Source: Klebsormidium nitens (lineage: Eukaryota > Streptophyta > Klebsormidiophyceae > Klebsormidiales > Klebsormidiaceae). Taken from it: a stretch of 64,000 bases of DNA. Numbering within the stretch: position 1 is the stretch's first letter; each line of letters starts with the position of its first letter. The notes below the pieces were generated by a model that was given only the letters and a program-made list of their open reading frames with translations, was not told where the DNA came from and did no database searches. The DNA is taken from assembly GCA_000708835.1 (NCBI GenBank), contig DF236953.1, forward strand, positions 450,147-514,146. Direction: 5' to 3'. Below are positions 1-12,294 of the stretch, in pieces. Both the position numbers and the translations under genes were made by a program.

Positions 1-346
1 ACAAACCGAAACTTGTGCAAAGCAGGCCTCTAATTGGCTGAAAAACCTGGGATGGCCTCGGTCGACGCGCAACCTACTTCTCATTCTCAAAAGTGCGCTC
101 AGGACTATCGACTTGCTTATTCACGCTTCGGAAGTGCAAAGAAAGAGGACTGATGGCCATGCCAAAAGGTAGCGCGTGCTACCTCAAAATACACAACAGA
201 CTCTTGGGGTGGAAGTCAACCGACAGAGCGCTCTCCTCATGAGACGTTGGCAAAGCGGCAATTTCAATCTCTTGAAGAAGTTCGCAGGGAAATCAACGGC
301 GTCACTCCCCGTCCAACTTGCTCACGACGTGCCACGTGTCCACTTA

Positions 347-3300
347 CACGTCGTTCTGACCGTACAGTTGCCGGGCCACGGGCAGCGCCCCGTATCGGAG
401 GGCCACGATCTGCAGCTGGTTGGTGGGCTCGTACACTGCCGGACACACCAGGATGTCCGAACCCGCAATGAGCCGATGCGCCAGACTGTCGTCCCACTTG
501 ATCTCAACGCGTGCGCTCCCAACCTGCGGAGTTTAGGCATTGCTTCTTTAGGTTTCGTTGACCGACAGTGCTTCGGTCTCCGACTTCGCCAAACCGCTTC
601 ACGTTCATGCAGACACATCTCTCTTTGCGCTCCAATTCTTCCGTGTCAATCGAACACGTCTTCGTAACCTTTGAGGACGACTGATGAATTTTTGTACTTT
701 TCAAACGGTACGGACATTCAGGAGATAGGTTCTCTTGTCGGAAATAAATGCCTAGGACGCATGCGTTCATTACGCATCCAGCAAATCCCGTGCTGCCAAT
801 GAGCAGAGGACCAAAAGACAATCAGATACGAGGTATTTCGAGAACCACCTTTTCAATCTTGCTTTTGACTTTTTCTTCGCAAACCAGTTCAAGCCCAAGA
901 AGTCCAAGAGACCAGCCAAACAAGACCTTGAGATGTCGAAGCACGGCGTTCGAGTGCAAAGCAGCTTAGACGGCTGTTCAGAATGTTTTGAGAGCGTCTT
1001 TCGGACCACTGCAATATACTCAAGGAAAGAAACCCCAAAGCATTTCCGCTAGCGAATCAGCCTCTGGTCTAACGCGCGTCCTCTCTCGACACGCGTTCAG
1101 CACGAAGAGCAAACCAACAAAATAGATAAATTAAATGCTTCGAATCGACGGCGCAAGAGTTTCTGAGTAACGACAGAAGAAGCCTGACAGGATAACCCAG
1201 ACAGCGTGTTAGAATATTCCTGTATGTACGGAAAAAATGGGGGAGAAAGCTCACCCCAAACTCGAGTGCTAGGTCTTCTAGCTGAACTTGCACCCGCGGT
1301 TCCCTGCTGGACCCCACGATAACGAACTGCGCACCGTAACGAAACTTCAACTTGGGCAAAAATGAGATGTAATTTAGCCTGCCGCCTTGATGAGATGGTC
1401 TCAGAATGCAATGACCAACGTGTCAGGATGTGTTTGAGCAAGTAACGCATCTGTGAGATGCTGGCACATTTCATGATTGAGCAATGGGCATCGAAGATGA
1501 CAATCCAAGCGCTAGGTACGTCAACAAACGTAACACCAGATGTCGCTGCGACAAGCTTTAGCGTTTGATTACGCGAGCAAACTGCGGACTACTCAAACCT
1601 GCGCATTCGGACGTCTGCTCGAAGCCGCTTTCTGACGCCACTAGAGGACAGAAAGTGACTCGTTGTCGCCGTGAATCCAACCCGGCTCTGGCAGGTTGAG
1701 CGAGCGTAAACAAGTTCCTAACTCTAACCCAGCTGGGTCAACACGTACTACTCCGCCTTCGTTTGAAGAAGCACAGAGAGCAAAAGGGTTGCGACCAAAA
1801 GGCTTCGATGATTCTCAAAGATCCGATGAACTGGGCAGGTTTTCATGTGTAGCTTTTGGACCGTAAGCACTTTCTGAAAAGGCTCCAGTGGTTTTGGACT
1901 ATTATACGTACTTGGCCCCCTTGTTGTAACGTTGTGTTGAGAGCGGCTCGAATCAGCTCCAGCTCCTTTTCCCTCACAGCTGGCGCGATGCATCCCACCT
2001 AAAACAAGACGTGCGACGTCAAGAAGTCTCCGAGACTGGCGGAGGTAGAAGTCTGTTAATTGATGTAACTTCCCGTTGAAGTCCTGGTCCAGACAGAGTC
2101 CCCATTTTACGTGACCAGGCAACCACGTTTACCGTTTCGCTGTCGAATAAAGAGCTGAAGGCCGGATGATTCAAGCAGCAAAACTTTCCAAAACATGCTT
2201 CTCCGGAGCATATTGCAAGGCGACCTGCTTCAAGGCTTCAGAATTCCGGGATTCCAGGGTTCTAAACCTGGATGGGAGACAGAATCCGTTACCTCATAAG
2301 CGTGCAATTCGGCAAAAACTGGTGACTTTGTGTAAATGACAGGTCAAAAGGTGATCATTCGGAGATTGAAAGTTTGCTACGAGGAATCTACCAAGATACA
2401 TCCAGAGCGAGGCACCAGCTTGAATAAAGCAACGGCCACAAATGATGTCACGGTGCTGACATCACTGCTGGCCCTTTCCAGACCAGATACACGACCAACT
2501 GCCTCCGTTAAAGGGTATAGGCACTTTCGTAGCCGGTTGCGTCCCACGCTGCAAGTTTTGTTATACTTCCCTGCTCAAAAGCGGTGATGAAAAGCGAGAC
2601 CTTTCCATCCATCTCACCAGCGGGACGTCTTCTTGAGGAAGGTTAAGCTCCTCCCGCAGGCTCGTCCGATTCGCGTCCTTTCCGGACGGGTCCTCTGCGG
2701 AGTACGACGTCGAGAGCGCAGGATCCCGTTCCGGGTTCCACACCATGTCGTTCAGCCCGCTGAGGATGCCCACTATTTTGGCCCTGGGACAACGATTCGA
2801 AGGGTCTAAAAGAAGTCTGAAGTATAAGTCCTTACAGCAGTCGTGAACGAGCTCAGCGTACGTGTCGAGGCCGTGCCAGTCTATTTTCGAAGGCCTGCAG
2901 CTCAATGACGCATCTAGTAGACTTGGATATCAGAGACCAACTAGGCCAGTTTTCTGCGACAATCAGCCGCAACTGGAAAGGACACTTCGCACCGATTTGC
3001 TGTGTGCATTCAGCAGCTTGGCGCCCGGGCTGCTGGCAGATAATCTTCCCGAAAGCAAGCCGCACAATCTACAACCTGAGTCACCAGCGCTCCGCTTCGC
3101 TTGACATTGCGGACTTTCAATACTCCTTCGCATGCTAGGGGAAATGTTACCCCTGCAACAAATGCAGGGTTTCGACAACCAGCACTGATTTACGTGGGAA
3201 GAGCGGTCACTTACTCGTGTTGTTGCAAGGTCGGCTCCATCCCGTAGCCCAGGTTGGTCTTGACGTCGCTAGCATACGTTTGTGAAGCGGTTGTGACCTT

Positions 3301-6300
3301 GTTCGAGTACACGATGCCACCCTGCGCAAGAGACAAGACTGACTCAGAGGGCCTCATGTTCGAGCTATCGCACCTTTCATGGTTGCGAGGTGCAGAGAGC
3401 AAACAGCGGACAGAGTGTTTGAATAGAGTAGTAAGCTTGACAACAGCTTTGGCAAGCAACAAAGGGACAGCATTTTGATGCATACTGGCGTCTTCAACGG
3501 AAGAAAAAAATGCTCAAAATTTCCCAGAAAACTGCCAGCAGATCTTCCTCTCGAACCCAAGGGTATCAGGAGAGACGCCCGAGATACACATCAGGAAACC
3601 GGGTAGAATGTGTCATCGGCACAGCCCCGGACCGACTGCTCTCGTAGAGATGTTCGATGCCATCTTAGCCCGGTCTGAACCGTTCTGACCCATACGAGAC
3701 TCCAAGAGTAGCACAATGCTCCGAAGGCCACGGCCTGGCTGGCGTACAGAAGACTTACCTTCAGCAGATTTATCATGCTCGGGTCGAGGTTGTCTTGCAA
3801 CCGATCTGGCCGGTTGAGCTGGGAGTGATCCAGCCCGCAGAGGGCCAACTTTTCTGGGGGTGCCGTGCACTGAGAACAGACACGAAAGTAACCCGATGTT
3901 AGAAGCAGCGGCGCTTCGGCCAGACAAAAGGGTAGCTCAAAGCTTGCGAAGGAGCAAGCGACTCATTGACAGCAGGACGCATTTGCATCTTTCTTTCGTG
4001 GGGATGTTCGGCGCACTTCAGGAAGCTGTGTGCAAAGGACTTTCTTTGCGGAACATTAATTTGCGGGGGTCTCAGAGGCGTGCTAAAGAGCATGCCTTCC
4101 CCTTTTCCGTGCAGACAGAACGGATGAAAGGAGAAAGCGGAATCCCAGCGGGTCACTTTCGATGACACTCCTCAGTTACAACCTTTCAAATCAACGGTCC
4201 GAAAAGGTCTTTCCGGCGGAGTTGGCCGTCGATTTCCTGGGGGCTGGCGGAGGTTGCCCGGAAGTCCAATGTTCTCCCTCCATCCTTTCTGACACTCCTC
4301 CGAGGAATATATTAAAGTACTCATGAAGTCAGAAACAAGAGAAGTCAGCAATCAATCGGAACATGAACATCTCAGGAAGCGGGCGGTAGCGCAGACCTGG
4401 TACTTGAAGTCGTGGCAGGTGAACATGATGCGCGTGTCTTGCAAGCCCGCGTTGTAGAAGATGTCCCAAAAGAGCGGCGCGATGGCAGCCGTCTGCCAGT
4501 TGTGCAAATGCAGCACGTCCGGCTGCTTGCCCACCTTCTGCACGTACTCCAACGCCGCGCGACTGAAGTAGGTGAACCTGCGGAGTGAAGACTTTCATTG
4601 ATGAGTACTTTGGTTCATTGCGGAACAAGGGCTAGCTTGGTTGGTTGTTGGTTACTGATGGGTTCACCGTTATCTAGCGTTTTTCAGGCTGCTTGCCCAC
4701 CTTCTGCACGCACTCCAGTGTAGCGCGACTGTAAGTAGGTGAACCTGCGGAGTGAAGGCTTTCATTGATCAGCACTTTGACTCCTTGTGGAAGCAAGAAA
4801 CTCCATTGGTTGATTGTTGGTTACTATTTGTTATCCACTAGTTAGCGTTTTTTAGGCTGCGTGCCCACCTTCTGCACGTATTCCAGCGCCGCGAGGCTGA
4901 AGTACGTGGATCTGCATAGTCCGGATAGTCCTTACTTGAGTACTTGGTCAGTTCATTTCGTATCCTTAACGGTAAATGATCGAGCTATTACCAATTTTCT
5001 GCACATAGGTACACCAGGGCCGCGCGCTGAAGCACGGGAACCTATGGAGCAAGGACAAACTTGCACTGCCAAGGTCTAAGACAAGATCACAAAGATGTCC
5101 AACGAACCTGGGCCGGCGGTAAGTTTCATCAATAGTCTGACGAAAAGTGAGTGGCAAGCACTGATTCAACGATGGTGTCCGATCGAAAGCCGCACCATTG
5201 TCATACAAGTATCAGTACTAGACACTCCCCGACCCCAGGACACCCTATTCTAACAACTACAAGTTAGTCAGAGCGCGAACATTTTTCGTTGTACATGGTT
5301 TCAGCAGAGGGTGCCGATCCTTGCTTCCCCAAGGTCGAGACGAGCTCTCACCTCTCGAAATCGTCTTCGTAGTCGTAAAATGTCTCTCGAGCAAAGAACT
5401 GCTGCGGATGCTGGGGGTCGATCAGCGTGACTGGGATTCCAAACACAACCCTGCGCTCAAGCAAACAGTTATAAGAAAAAGTGTCTTCAGGTCAAAGAGA
5501 ACCTCCCGATAGCTGATTTTGATTGACGGCCTCGAGCAAAAGAAACTGGGCCACCACGAGAGCCATTCAGGAAGATGCTGACCGTCGTCAGTGGCCCGGC
5601 TATTCCTTCCAACCTGCTCGCTCATTCATCAGCAGCTGAGCGCCAGAACTGGGAAGCACCAATGGCCTCCGGTGTCGCCGCCCTCCAACCGCAAGAGTTA
5701 TACGCGGACGCATGAGACTTCTGTCAGCCCTCTTTCCGCCTTGACCGAACATCTTTTACAATACCAGATTGTACCAGGAGCCTATAAATCTGATCAACGA
5801 AGGGGCTGCGTAACACCTGTCCTCAATTCTCTGAAGCTCGGCATCCACGATTAACAGCTTAATCCAAAAGGTGTCTCGTTCAATTGACGACTTATCGATG
5901 CCACAGCCCCGCTCGGAAACCTGAACAGAAGGAACGTATTTCAGGTTAGTCAGCAGTCCGCCCGGGTGCCTCACCCGGTCCAGATTTTGTTGCGGTGCCA
6001 CTCGCCGTCGAAGTAGGAGTGGAGCTCCCGGGACGCCTCTTGCAGGTCATCCAGCACGCTCATGTCCAGCGACGCGTACTTCGGCAGAATCACCTCCACC
6101 AAGTTGCCTTTCCGCCGTAGCGCTCTGAAGAAGCGCGTCAAGAATACAGTGAGGATTCTGTGAGCGTTGAACACTGTTGAAATCTCTCGTCGCCTTTGAG
6201 CAGTCCTTCCACCAAGTTGCACACCGCTCTGGGGACCTCAGAAAAAGGAGGACAGGGCTGATTGTTGCGAAAATAGGCAATTGACTTCCTCGGACCTCGA

Positions 6301-9040
6301 ACTTCGTTTCATGCGGATAAGGAAGAACGCCAAGGGATCGGAGAGGCTCCGCTCGGTCAGTAACTAAACAAGCCGTCAGAAAAAGTATTCACTCTCTCGT
6401 CTTTCACTCGCAGGCCTTATCAGGCGTCAGAGCCCCTCCGTTTACTTGTTCCCCTTTCACTTGCAGCCACTTGACCATCGCCATGGGACTCTATGCATTC
6501 GATGGGCTCTGGCCATAAGTCTTTCTTCGCAGCATCTGACCTGAAAACTGCGACGCAGGTTACAAGTTTTTTGTCCTCACCTGCACAGCCCCATCACCTT
6601 CGCTGCCAGCGTTCCCGTCTCCGCCACGGGTGCCAGCTCCGTGCACACGTGGATCACATGGATCCCCGCCTGAGCCTTCTGGTCTAGCAGGGGCAACAGC
6701 CCTTGAGCCACCGCTTCTGCAGACTGGCCTCTCAGATCCACAAACGCTTCGGCGATGCGCATGTCCCGTTTTTGCACAAGTTCGCGGAGGCCGGCGGCCT
6801 GTGTGCGGGTGATTATCTCGCCAAGCAGGAGGTTGTCGATGGCTAGGATAAGGGAGCTCCATAGGGCTGGGGGGTCGGCCTTTGGGTCGCGCTTGTCCCC
6901 CACACGGAAGATGCCGCCACCTGTGGAATAGAAAGACTATGAGCACCCGGGAGTGCAGTTGAGAGCCCTGACCAGTATTATTCGCAAACAGGCACACCGA
7001 AGATTTCCTGTGTGCTCAAGTCATCCTGCCTAACACCCGACAAATGGAGTCTTGATGCAACTTTACGCTGGAACCAGGTTCTTATCGTGAATCCGTCATT
7101 GGCTTCGCTTTTTATGCCGGCAGGTGTCACTTCTTTCAGCCAGCGTGATTCTGTGTTGGTACTTTCAAAACATAAGATGATGTTCTGCAGGTCTGATCCT
7201 CATGGATGGGAAAGTCAAGAACAGCAGCTAAAGGTCTCGCCTGCTCTGCTCTCTGCCAAGGCAATGCTCCCTTCTGCAGTCTTCAGCCTCTGCCCCAATA
7301 CGTCCTTGTCGCCGGTGGCAGCCTGGACTTCCGCCTCTAGTTGCGATACTTTGGCCAGGAGCAGCTCCTTGTCTCTCTCTGCCTTTTGCAGCTCCTCTAT
7401 TGCAATCAGGCGCTGCTTGTTCAAGTACAGCATGTCTGCAGCAACCGCACGAATCAACATTACACTTCTGTCGTGGCCACTAATGGGAGCCTGAGGGCAA
7501 TCCTGGGCCTTAAGAATGTTCAGAGGGATCTATCGGACTCCGACGATGCGGAGGGGACCTGGTGGGTTGGACTAGTTCCCATCTAGCAAGATCCAACAAG
7601 CAGGGGTGCGACAACCTCATTGCGCAGCTCCCAAGTTCTGTCTTTGACCTCAAGAGACTGCATCTCTGTGTTTGTGTTGGGGAGATTGATGTAACAAGAT
7701 CTGAGAGTAGGTTTCAAAGGGTCCATTCCAACTCCAGGAGGGAGGCTTGAAAAGAAAGGGTCGACTGACAGTCACATGGCGGGCTGCGTATGACGTATGC
7801 AATGCTGAGCGGGACAATCTATACATCTACTGATCAACCTTTTCTGCCGGACAATTTAGCAAGCAGAGTAAGTGGCTCTTCATGCGGGGCTGATGACGCT
7901 TCAACAGGCAGATTGCGAACTCACTCTGTTGAGCGTCGTTGAAGAGTTTCATCATGTCCATTGTGTTTGCAGGCGCCTTCTGATTCCAACCGGGAACCTA
8001 ACGCAAGCCACAAAACCGGTGTTGATAAAGACGCAGTTTAAAGGCGTCTACTTATAGACTCGCCTTTAATCAGTCTTGACACACTTGCTAGGACGCCCCA
8101 AGAGAATGATTTGTTTCTGCAGCAGTTACGGCCGCTTCTTGCACAGGGCAACAGGGGTGGTCTGTGGGCTGGCAATCAAGCAATCAATCAACCTTCACAT
8201 TTTTTACCATCATCAAAACCAGAGTGCACAATGCTGGTTCTTACCTGTATGCCCTCAGAGTCCGACGGATTGCTGCAAAGATCAGATTCTAGAGTTCAAT
8301 AGGGATGATCAATACAGGGTGCTTTCAACAACTCCAGCCTTACAGCAATTGAGCAGATCTGCAGGTCAACACAGCAGCCGGCAACGAATCGAGCATCCTA
8401 CGACGGGCAAGGACAGACGAATGACAATGTCAAACCTCCCACAGGACCACGCATATGTTTCTATTGTGGAAGACAAACCTTGTCGTTTCAAGAGTTTGCT
8501 TGGCCAATGGTGTATCTCTGTAAGCAAGCAGGGGACATGAACAGTGTTAGGATCGGTCGGCTTCAAGGTAGTCAGGTCTGTGCAATTGAACCACCCAATC
8601 AAACCAGCTGGTCATCCATTGAGGCAGAAATATGTAATTGATGCACCGTCGGCATTACCCTGGTCAGCCACACCCCTTGCTTGCAGCAAAAGTAGGTGTA
8701 GCAGGTTTAGCTTTGAGTCATCTTGCGAACCAATGCATCACCAACGCAGCCACACTTACCCGTTTTGGGAAGACACTTGGATCCTTCCAAGCCTGTGCCT
8801 CTTCGCCCCAAGATTGCTCAAGCCTGGTCTGTCAGTGACATTACTCCTCCCAATCAAGCTGCTGATGGCAGTGGGCTTAGTAATGACATTGAGCCGCAAT
8901 TGGTGAGCACTTTTGATCATCGCAATCTCGCCAGGCGAAGCACCCACTACTTTAGCCATACCCATGTTGTGTTGGCCAGAAGAACTTTGAATGGCCTTAT
9001 GGCCCATGGTTGTCTGTGACGCGCACATTCCACCTGCCAT
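347..9040 (-). CDS. Starch-synthase-family (GT5) protein, SSIV/SSV-like, partial at window edge
   Basis: Multi-exon gene assembled from splice sites and GT5 similarity. Exons by descending coordinate: about 8757-9040 (Ser/Lys-rich start, donor after SSQNG), 8248-8275, 7924-7972, 7617-7664 and about 7240-7435 (coiled coil), then 6581-6920, 5975-6124, 5352-5450, 4397-4577, 3759-3869, 3215-3321, 2618-2783, 1912-1998, 1255-1326 and 347-523. GT5 landmarks in order are IHVICTELAPVA-type start (HVIHVCTELAPVA), VEVILPKY, PDVLHLHNWQTA, NRPDRLQDN, KVTTASQTYA, GLNDMVWNP, FVIVGSS and ALRYGALPVAR. The N-terminal coiled coil resembles plant SSIV/SSV, which act in starch granule initiation in plastids. The KxGG(L) ADP-glucose motif reads AETGTL and the usual EPCGLTQ reads EPTNQLQ, so catalysis is doubtful. 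The C-terminus lies beyond the left edge or was not found. The ATG at 9040 and the 5' exons are uncertain; the GT5 core is secure. Confidence 0.85.
4521..5070. repeat. Decaying tandem copies of an intron-exon junction
   Basis: A unit holding the last ~110 nt of an intron and the first ~55 nt of the exon 4397-4577 is repeated upstream of that exon on the minus strand. Copies begin near 4521 (functional), 4687 and 4855, with a weaker one anchored at 4997. Periods are 166, 168 and about 127 bp. Each retains a CTTCTGCAC block, and the first two retain an identical CTCCGCAG/GTTCACC acceptor. Divergence increases with distance from the real exon. Confidence 0.85.
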
Positions 9041-9561
9041 CGAGCTTGGTGGTTTCTCGGAGGTCGCCGATCAAGTATCGACCAAAACGTTGGCAGGCAC
9101 CCAGCAAGTTCACATTTTCCTTGCTACATTCGAGATCTCACAAGCCTGCTGCCACCGCGTGGTGCCTGTGAGGTGTGCAAATTCTTTTTGAAGGCGCCCC
9201 AAAGCGCCTGCAACAAAGCCCTGAGCCTGCCCTGAGCAGCTTCGATCTGGTCTGATTTGCACAGTGGTGGCGCCAAAAATGATGATGGCGGTGGGTTCCG
9301 CGGGAAGAACACCGGAACGGCGGAAGTATTCCGAAACCGGATCCCAAACCCCGGGCCCTCGCCCAGCGGCGGCCGCCAACCGCAGCCGCGACACTGTGCT
9401 GTACGCGTTAGTCCAGGCTTTGCCGGCCGCGGGGTGCGCTGAAGCTTGATGAAATTACATCCATCAAAAGTGTCCTAAAAGTTTTAGAAACGTACGAACA
9501 GCAGGAGAGCAGGTGCTCTTACAGACGCAAGGAGCACGAAGGAAGAGCGGAGAATAGAAGA

Positions 9562-11352
9562 ATGATGTTCAACGACCCTGCTTCGTCTGACGTAGTCGTC
9601 ATCCTCGTTTCTGGAGATGTGCAAGGGAGTGAACAAACCCCACCTGAAAGTGAGGTTCGCCTTCACTTGCACCAGAACGTTCTCAAAAGAGAGTCTCAAT
9701 ACTTCGAAGCACGTATCTCACGATGGCAGGCACCTCACGAGATGAAGCAGGGACTGGAATCCACAAAACCGGAAATTGTTGTTAGTTGCACCTCTAGTGC
9801 TCAAGTAGAGAGCTATTCGTTTGTTCTGGAGCTTCTGTACAAGGAGAGCGAAGATCATAGTGAGGGAAAGGAAGCTAAGCTGCTCTTTGGCTGCGCAGCG
9901 CAAGCGCTTTCAGTGCTAGAAGCCAGCAGCTTTTTGGCCTGCGAGAGGATCATCAAGCTGTGCTGTGACTACCTGAATGCTGCATACTGGCCTTAAGAGG
10001 AGGTGGGGAGATACAGGGAATTCATTGAAGGACTTGGAGAAACGGTTGCAAACAAGCTGAGGGACAAGCTTGACTCCAGAAGAGAGGCAGCCATGTCGGA
10101 GTCCCTCTTCAGTAGCCTTCTTCAGATGGCCGTCTCCAAGGCCAATTTCTCAATGAGAAATGGTGAAGTCCAGGTTGGATCCAGCTTCAAAAGGGCATGG
10201 GGGATCCTTGAGAGATACGCGGCTACCAACTGGAAGGGGCTGTCAAAGGACGCGCAAAAGAGGCTCTGGTTTGAAGACTTTCGCAGTCTTACAAGTCTTG
10301 TTCACGACAGGGTCCTCAAGCGTTCTGTGACTGGACTCGAGCAGGGGCTAAAATTCACTGAGTTCCTGCTGACTTACATCTTAAGGTATGATGTATGCAA
10401 GGAAAAATTTGTCAGGGCGTGGGCCGAGACGCCCCTGCCTCGGCTAATAGCAGGATGCATCTACGGCGGGGACCTTCAAAACGGTCACGACTGGGTCACA
10501 AGACCGGGTGATTGGCAAGTCCTCACAAACATAGTAAGCAGCCTGTGTAGAACTCTATCTTCGATACTCGAAAGCGTTGAAAATGGCTCATGCGCCATTG
10601 AGCAGACCACGCTGGCAGAGCTCCTGAAGGGCTGGGGGATGGTCTTCGTGGCCCTGGAAAGCCTTCACCAGTCCTTGCACAAACTTGGGGAGAACAAGGA
10701 CGAGAGCCTGACAGCAGAAGCTGTTCAGAGGCTACTAGTCTCCACCAAGACGCTATTCGCTTCCCTCGACAGCGCAGCCCGCGATCAGTGCCGCTTCTAC
10801 TGGGCCGATGCATCGAGGGAGGTTGAAACCAAGATGCCCTGGAGCACCTTCGTTTACGAGACGATGATGGACTTCAGCACGACTCAAAATCCTGTTCGGC
10901 TCTTGGAATGTCACCTCTATCTCTGGAGGCCCACAGATCCTCTGCCTATCGACAGGTTCTTGAAGGTGGCTCCAAATCTCACGCTAGAGCTTTCCGGCAT
11001 CTGGCTGAAGAAGTTCTCGCACCAATACGCGACCAAGAACGTTTTCTCCATGAGATGCGTCATCGAAGCAAACATACTCATTTTCGAGGCAGCCCTATAC
11101 CCTCAGTCTCCAACTCCAGATGACGTCAGGTTCCAACTTTTAGAGGTCTGGTTCGCAGAGTACGTCTGCTTGGACAGGAAGAAAGCCGTGGATCCGCGTC
11201 TCTCTGAGGCGTTGAAGAAAATCTTCTTGTCTTTGCCGGTCTCTGCCCAGGCTGAACTGGTTGATGAGTATTGGGGGAAGCTGTACGCCTCAGGATCCCG
11301 TTCTAGCTCCTTTGATACATTCTTCGACGACTGGTATATCCGCACGGCCTAG
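9562..11352 (+). pseudogene. BTB/POZ-domain gene interrupted by one in-frame stop
   Basis: A single frame of about 597 codons starts at the double ATG at 9562 and ends at TAG 11350-11352, broken by one TAA at 9994-9996. Residues ~8-60 form the BTB core (SDVVVILV, then LHLHQNVLKRESQYFEARISRW). An alpha-helical BTB region follows, ending YLNAAYWP just before the stop. The same frame then resumes with EEVGRYREFIEG and continues for ~450 residues of a helical C-terminal region I do not recognise by name. BTB proteins of this kind usually act as substrate adaptors for CUL3 ubiquitin ligases; that role is inference. No ATG opens the second part until about 10093, and no convincing GT-AG intron spans the stop without removing the conserved segment. 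It may be a recent nonsense allele, a read-through gene or a base error. Confidence 0.65.
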
Positions 11353-11705
11353 GAAACTGGTCCCGCCGTAGGCTAAGGTCGTTTTCTTCGTTGGGGGAGA
11401 GAAGCAAAAGCATAACATACCTCCGTATACAAGAACAGTGTCCTCTTGTTGCTTCTTGAAGATGAGCAAGGAACGTGTGAGTCTCACCGTGCGGTACTTA
11501 AGTCTTGAAGGAGGGGTTGGCAAGTATATAGGCTCGAAGCACCTTATGATGACACATGTGCATCGACCAACCTGATGTGCGCATATATGGCTGGCCGAGC
11601 TAGACGGTAGTTACCTGCAGGTCCTATATATACAACCAAACCGTACGCGTGAGCACTCGGTTGTTTGAACCTAAAATACAACTTCGTGCACGATGACCGT
11701 ATATG
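11353..11705. other. 3' intergenic spacer between BTB gene and retrotransposon
   Basis: No coding signal seen. It holds an A/T-rich stretch with CTATATATA near 11623 and runs up to the CGCG target-site copy. The BTB gene's 3' UTR and poly(A) site should lie here but cannot be placed. Confidence 0.5.
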
Positions 11706-11709
11706 CGCG
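11706..11709. repeat. Target-site duplication, left copy (CGCG)
   Basis: CGCG directly precedes the terminal TGTCGCGATCC and matches CGCG directly after the other terminus. Four bases in GC-rich DNA is weak alone, but it coincides exactly with the inverted terminal bases. Confidence 0.6.
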
Positions 11710-11800
11710 TGTCGCGATCCTACCTGAGGATCTCTCTCTAAACCCAGCTGCGCCAGGCACCATGAAGCATGTCAACGCTATACACCTAACTCTCCTACTC
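11710..11800 (-). repeat. Split direct repeat segment B2 (element 3' terminus)
   Basis: 91-bp segment, identical base for base to 12160-12250. On the element strand it ends in CGCGACA, the mate of the TGTCACG start of A1. A diverged copy of this terminus is at 63908-63982. Confidence 0.9.
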
Positions 11801-12157
11801 TGAATGATTGCATCAATCACAAATCACCTAAACCACATGCACCATACACATAAGCGCAGTCTGCTTATGCGGAGACTCTCTGCTGGCCGTCATGCAGCAT
11901 GACGAGGAGACAATGGTTGCTGATCAAAGTCGCCTTCAATATGCCTTAGACCGAACATAGAGAGAATGAGCTACAATCAGCTCATTCTCTTACCTAAATG
12001 TTCTGTCCGGCCATCAACCTTCTGCTTAAGTGCTTTGTACGGTAATCATCATGCTCATCAATGCATTACCGGACTCACTCTAGCTCTAGTTACGGCTGAC
12101 CCTAACGTAATGACCGGGTTGCGAGATAACCCGGTCGCGACACAATCTGGCGTGACA
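11801..12157 (-). repeat. Split direct repeat segment A2 (357 bp)
   Basis: Matches 21812-22168 at all but about two positions (CACAAATC versus CATTAATC near one edge). On the element strand it runs TGTCACG...CATTCA, a TG...CA block. It holds perfect hairpins at 11961-11990 (12-bp arms) and 12112-12136 (9-bp arms). Confidence 0.95.
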
Positions 12158-12166
12158 GCTGTCGCG
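12151..12166. other. B1-GC-A2 junction, near-palindrome
   Basis: Plus strand reads CGTGACAGCTGTCGCG, with GACAGCTGTC a perfect palindrome. It joins the two element termini with two extra bases, like the junction of a circle made by end-joining. The internal copy could serve as template from which both ends are restored. Confidence 0.65.
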
Positions 12167-12250
12167 ATCCTACCTGAGGATCTCTCTCTAAACCCAGCTG
12201 CGCCAGGCACCATGAAGCATGTCAACGCTATACACCTAACTCTCCTACTC
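12160..12250 (-). repeat. Split direct repeat segment B1 (internal)
   Basis: Identical to 11710-11800 over 91 bp but lying inside the element, directly after the polypurine tract and two bases (GC) before A2. Confidence 0.9.
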
Positions 12251-12259
12251 TCCCCTCCT
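12240..12259 (-). promoter_or_regulatory. Polypurine tract candidate
   Basis: On the element strand this is AGGAGGGGAGAGTAGGAGAG, purine except one T. It straddles the start of B1, just past the pol stop. This is where plus-strand DNA synthesis would be primed, making B1-GC-A2 the RT-defined terminal repeat. Confidence 0.65.
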
Positions 12260-12294
12260 GAACCGTGCACCCCCATCTTTCTAAACACGGTTCA
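12259..12294 (-). terminator. Hairpin overlapping the pol stop codon
   Basis: Perfect 9-bp arms (TGAACCGTG / CACGGTTCA) enclose about 18 bases. It covers the pol TGA and ends at the polypurine tract. The role is unknown; a processing or RT-pausing structure is possible. Confidence 0.45.

Noticed and set aside
9110-9394. Minus-strand ORF as first exon of the GT5 gene
   Set aside because: It opens with GTG rather than ATG, and no donor could be joined in phase to the exon at 9040.
11710-12157. A plain 448-bp LTR (B2 plus A2) with a matching partner at the other end
   Set aside because: The other end has only A1; the expected B segment is absent there and instead lies inside the element after pol, so a simple LTR pair does not fit.
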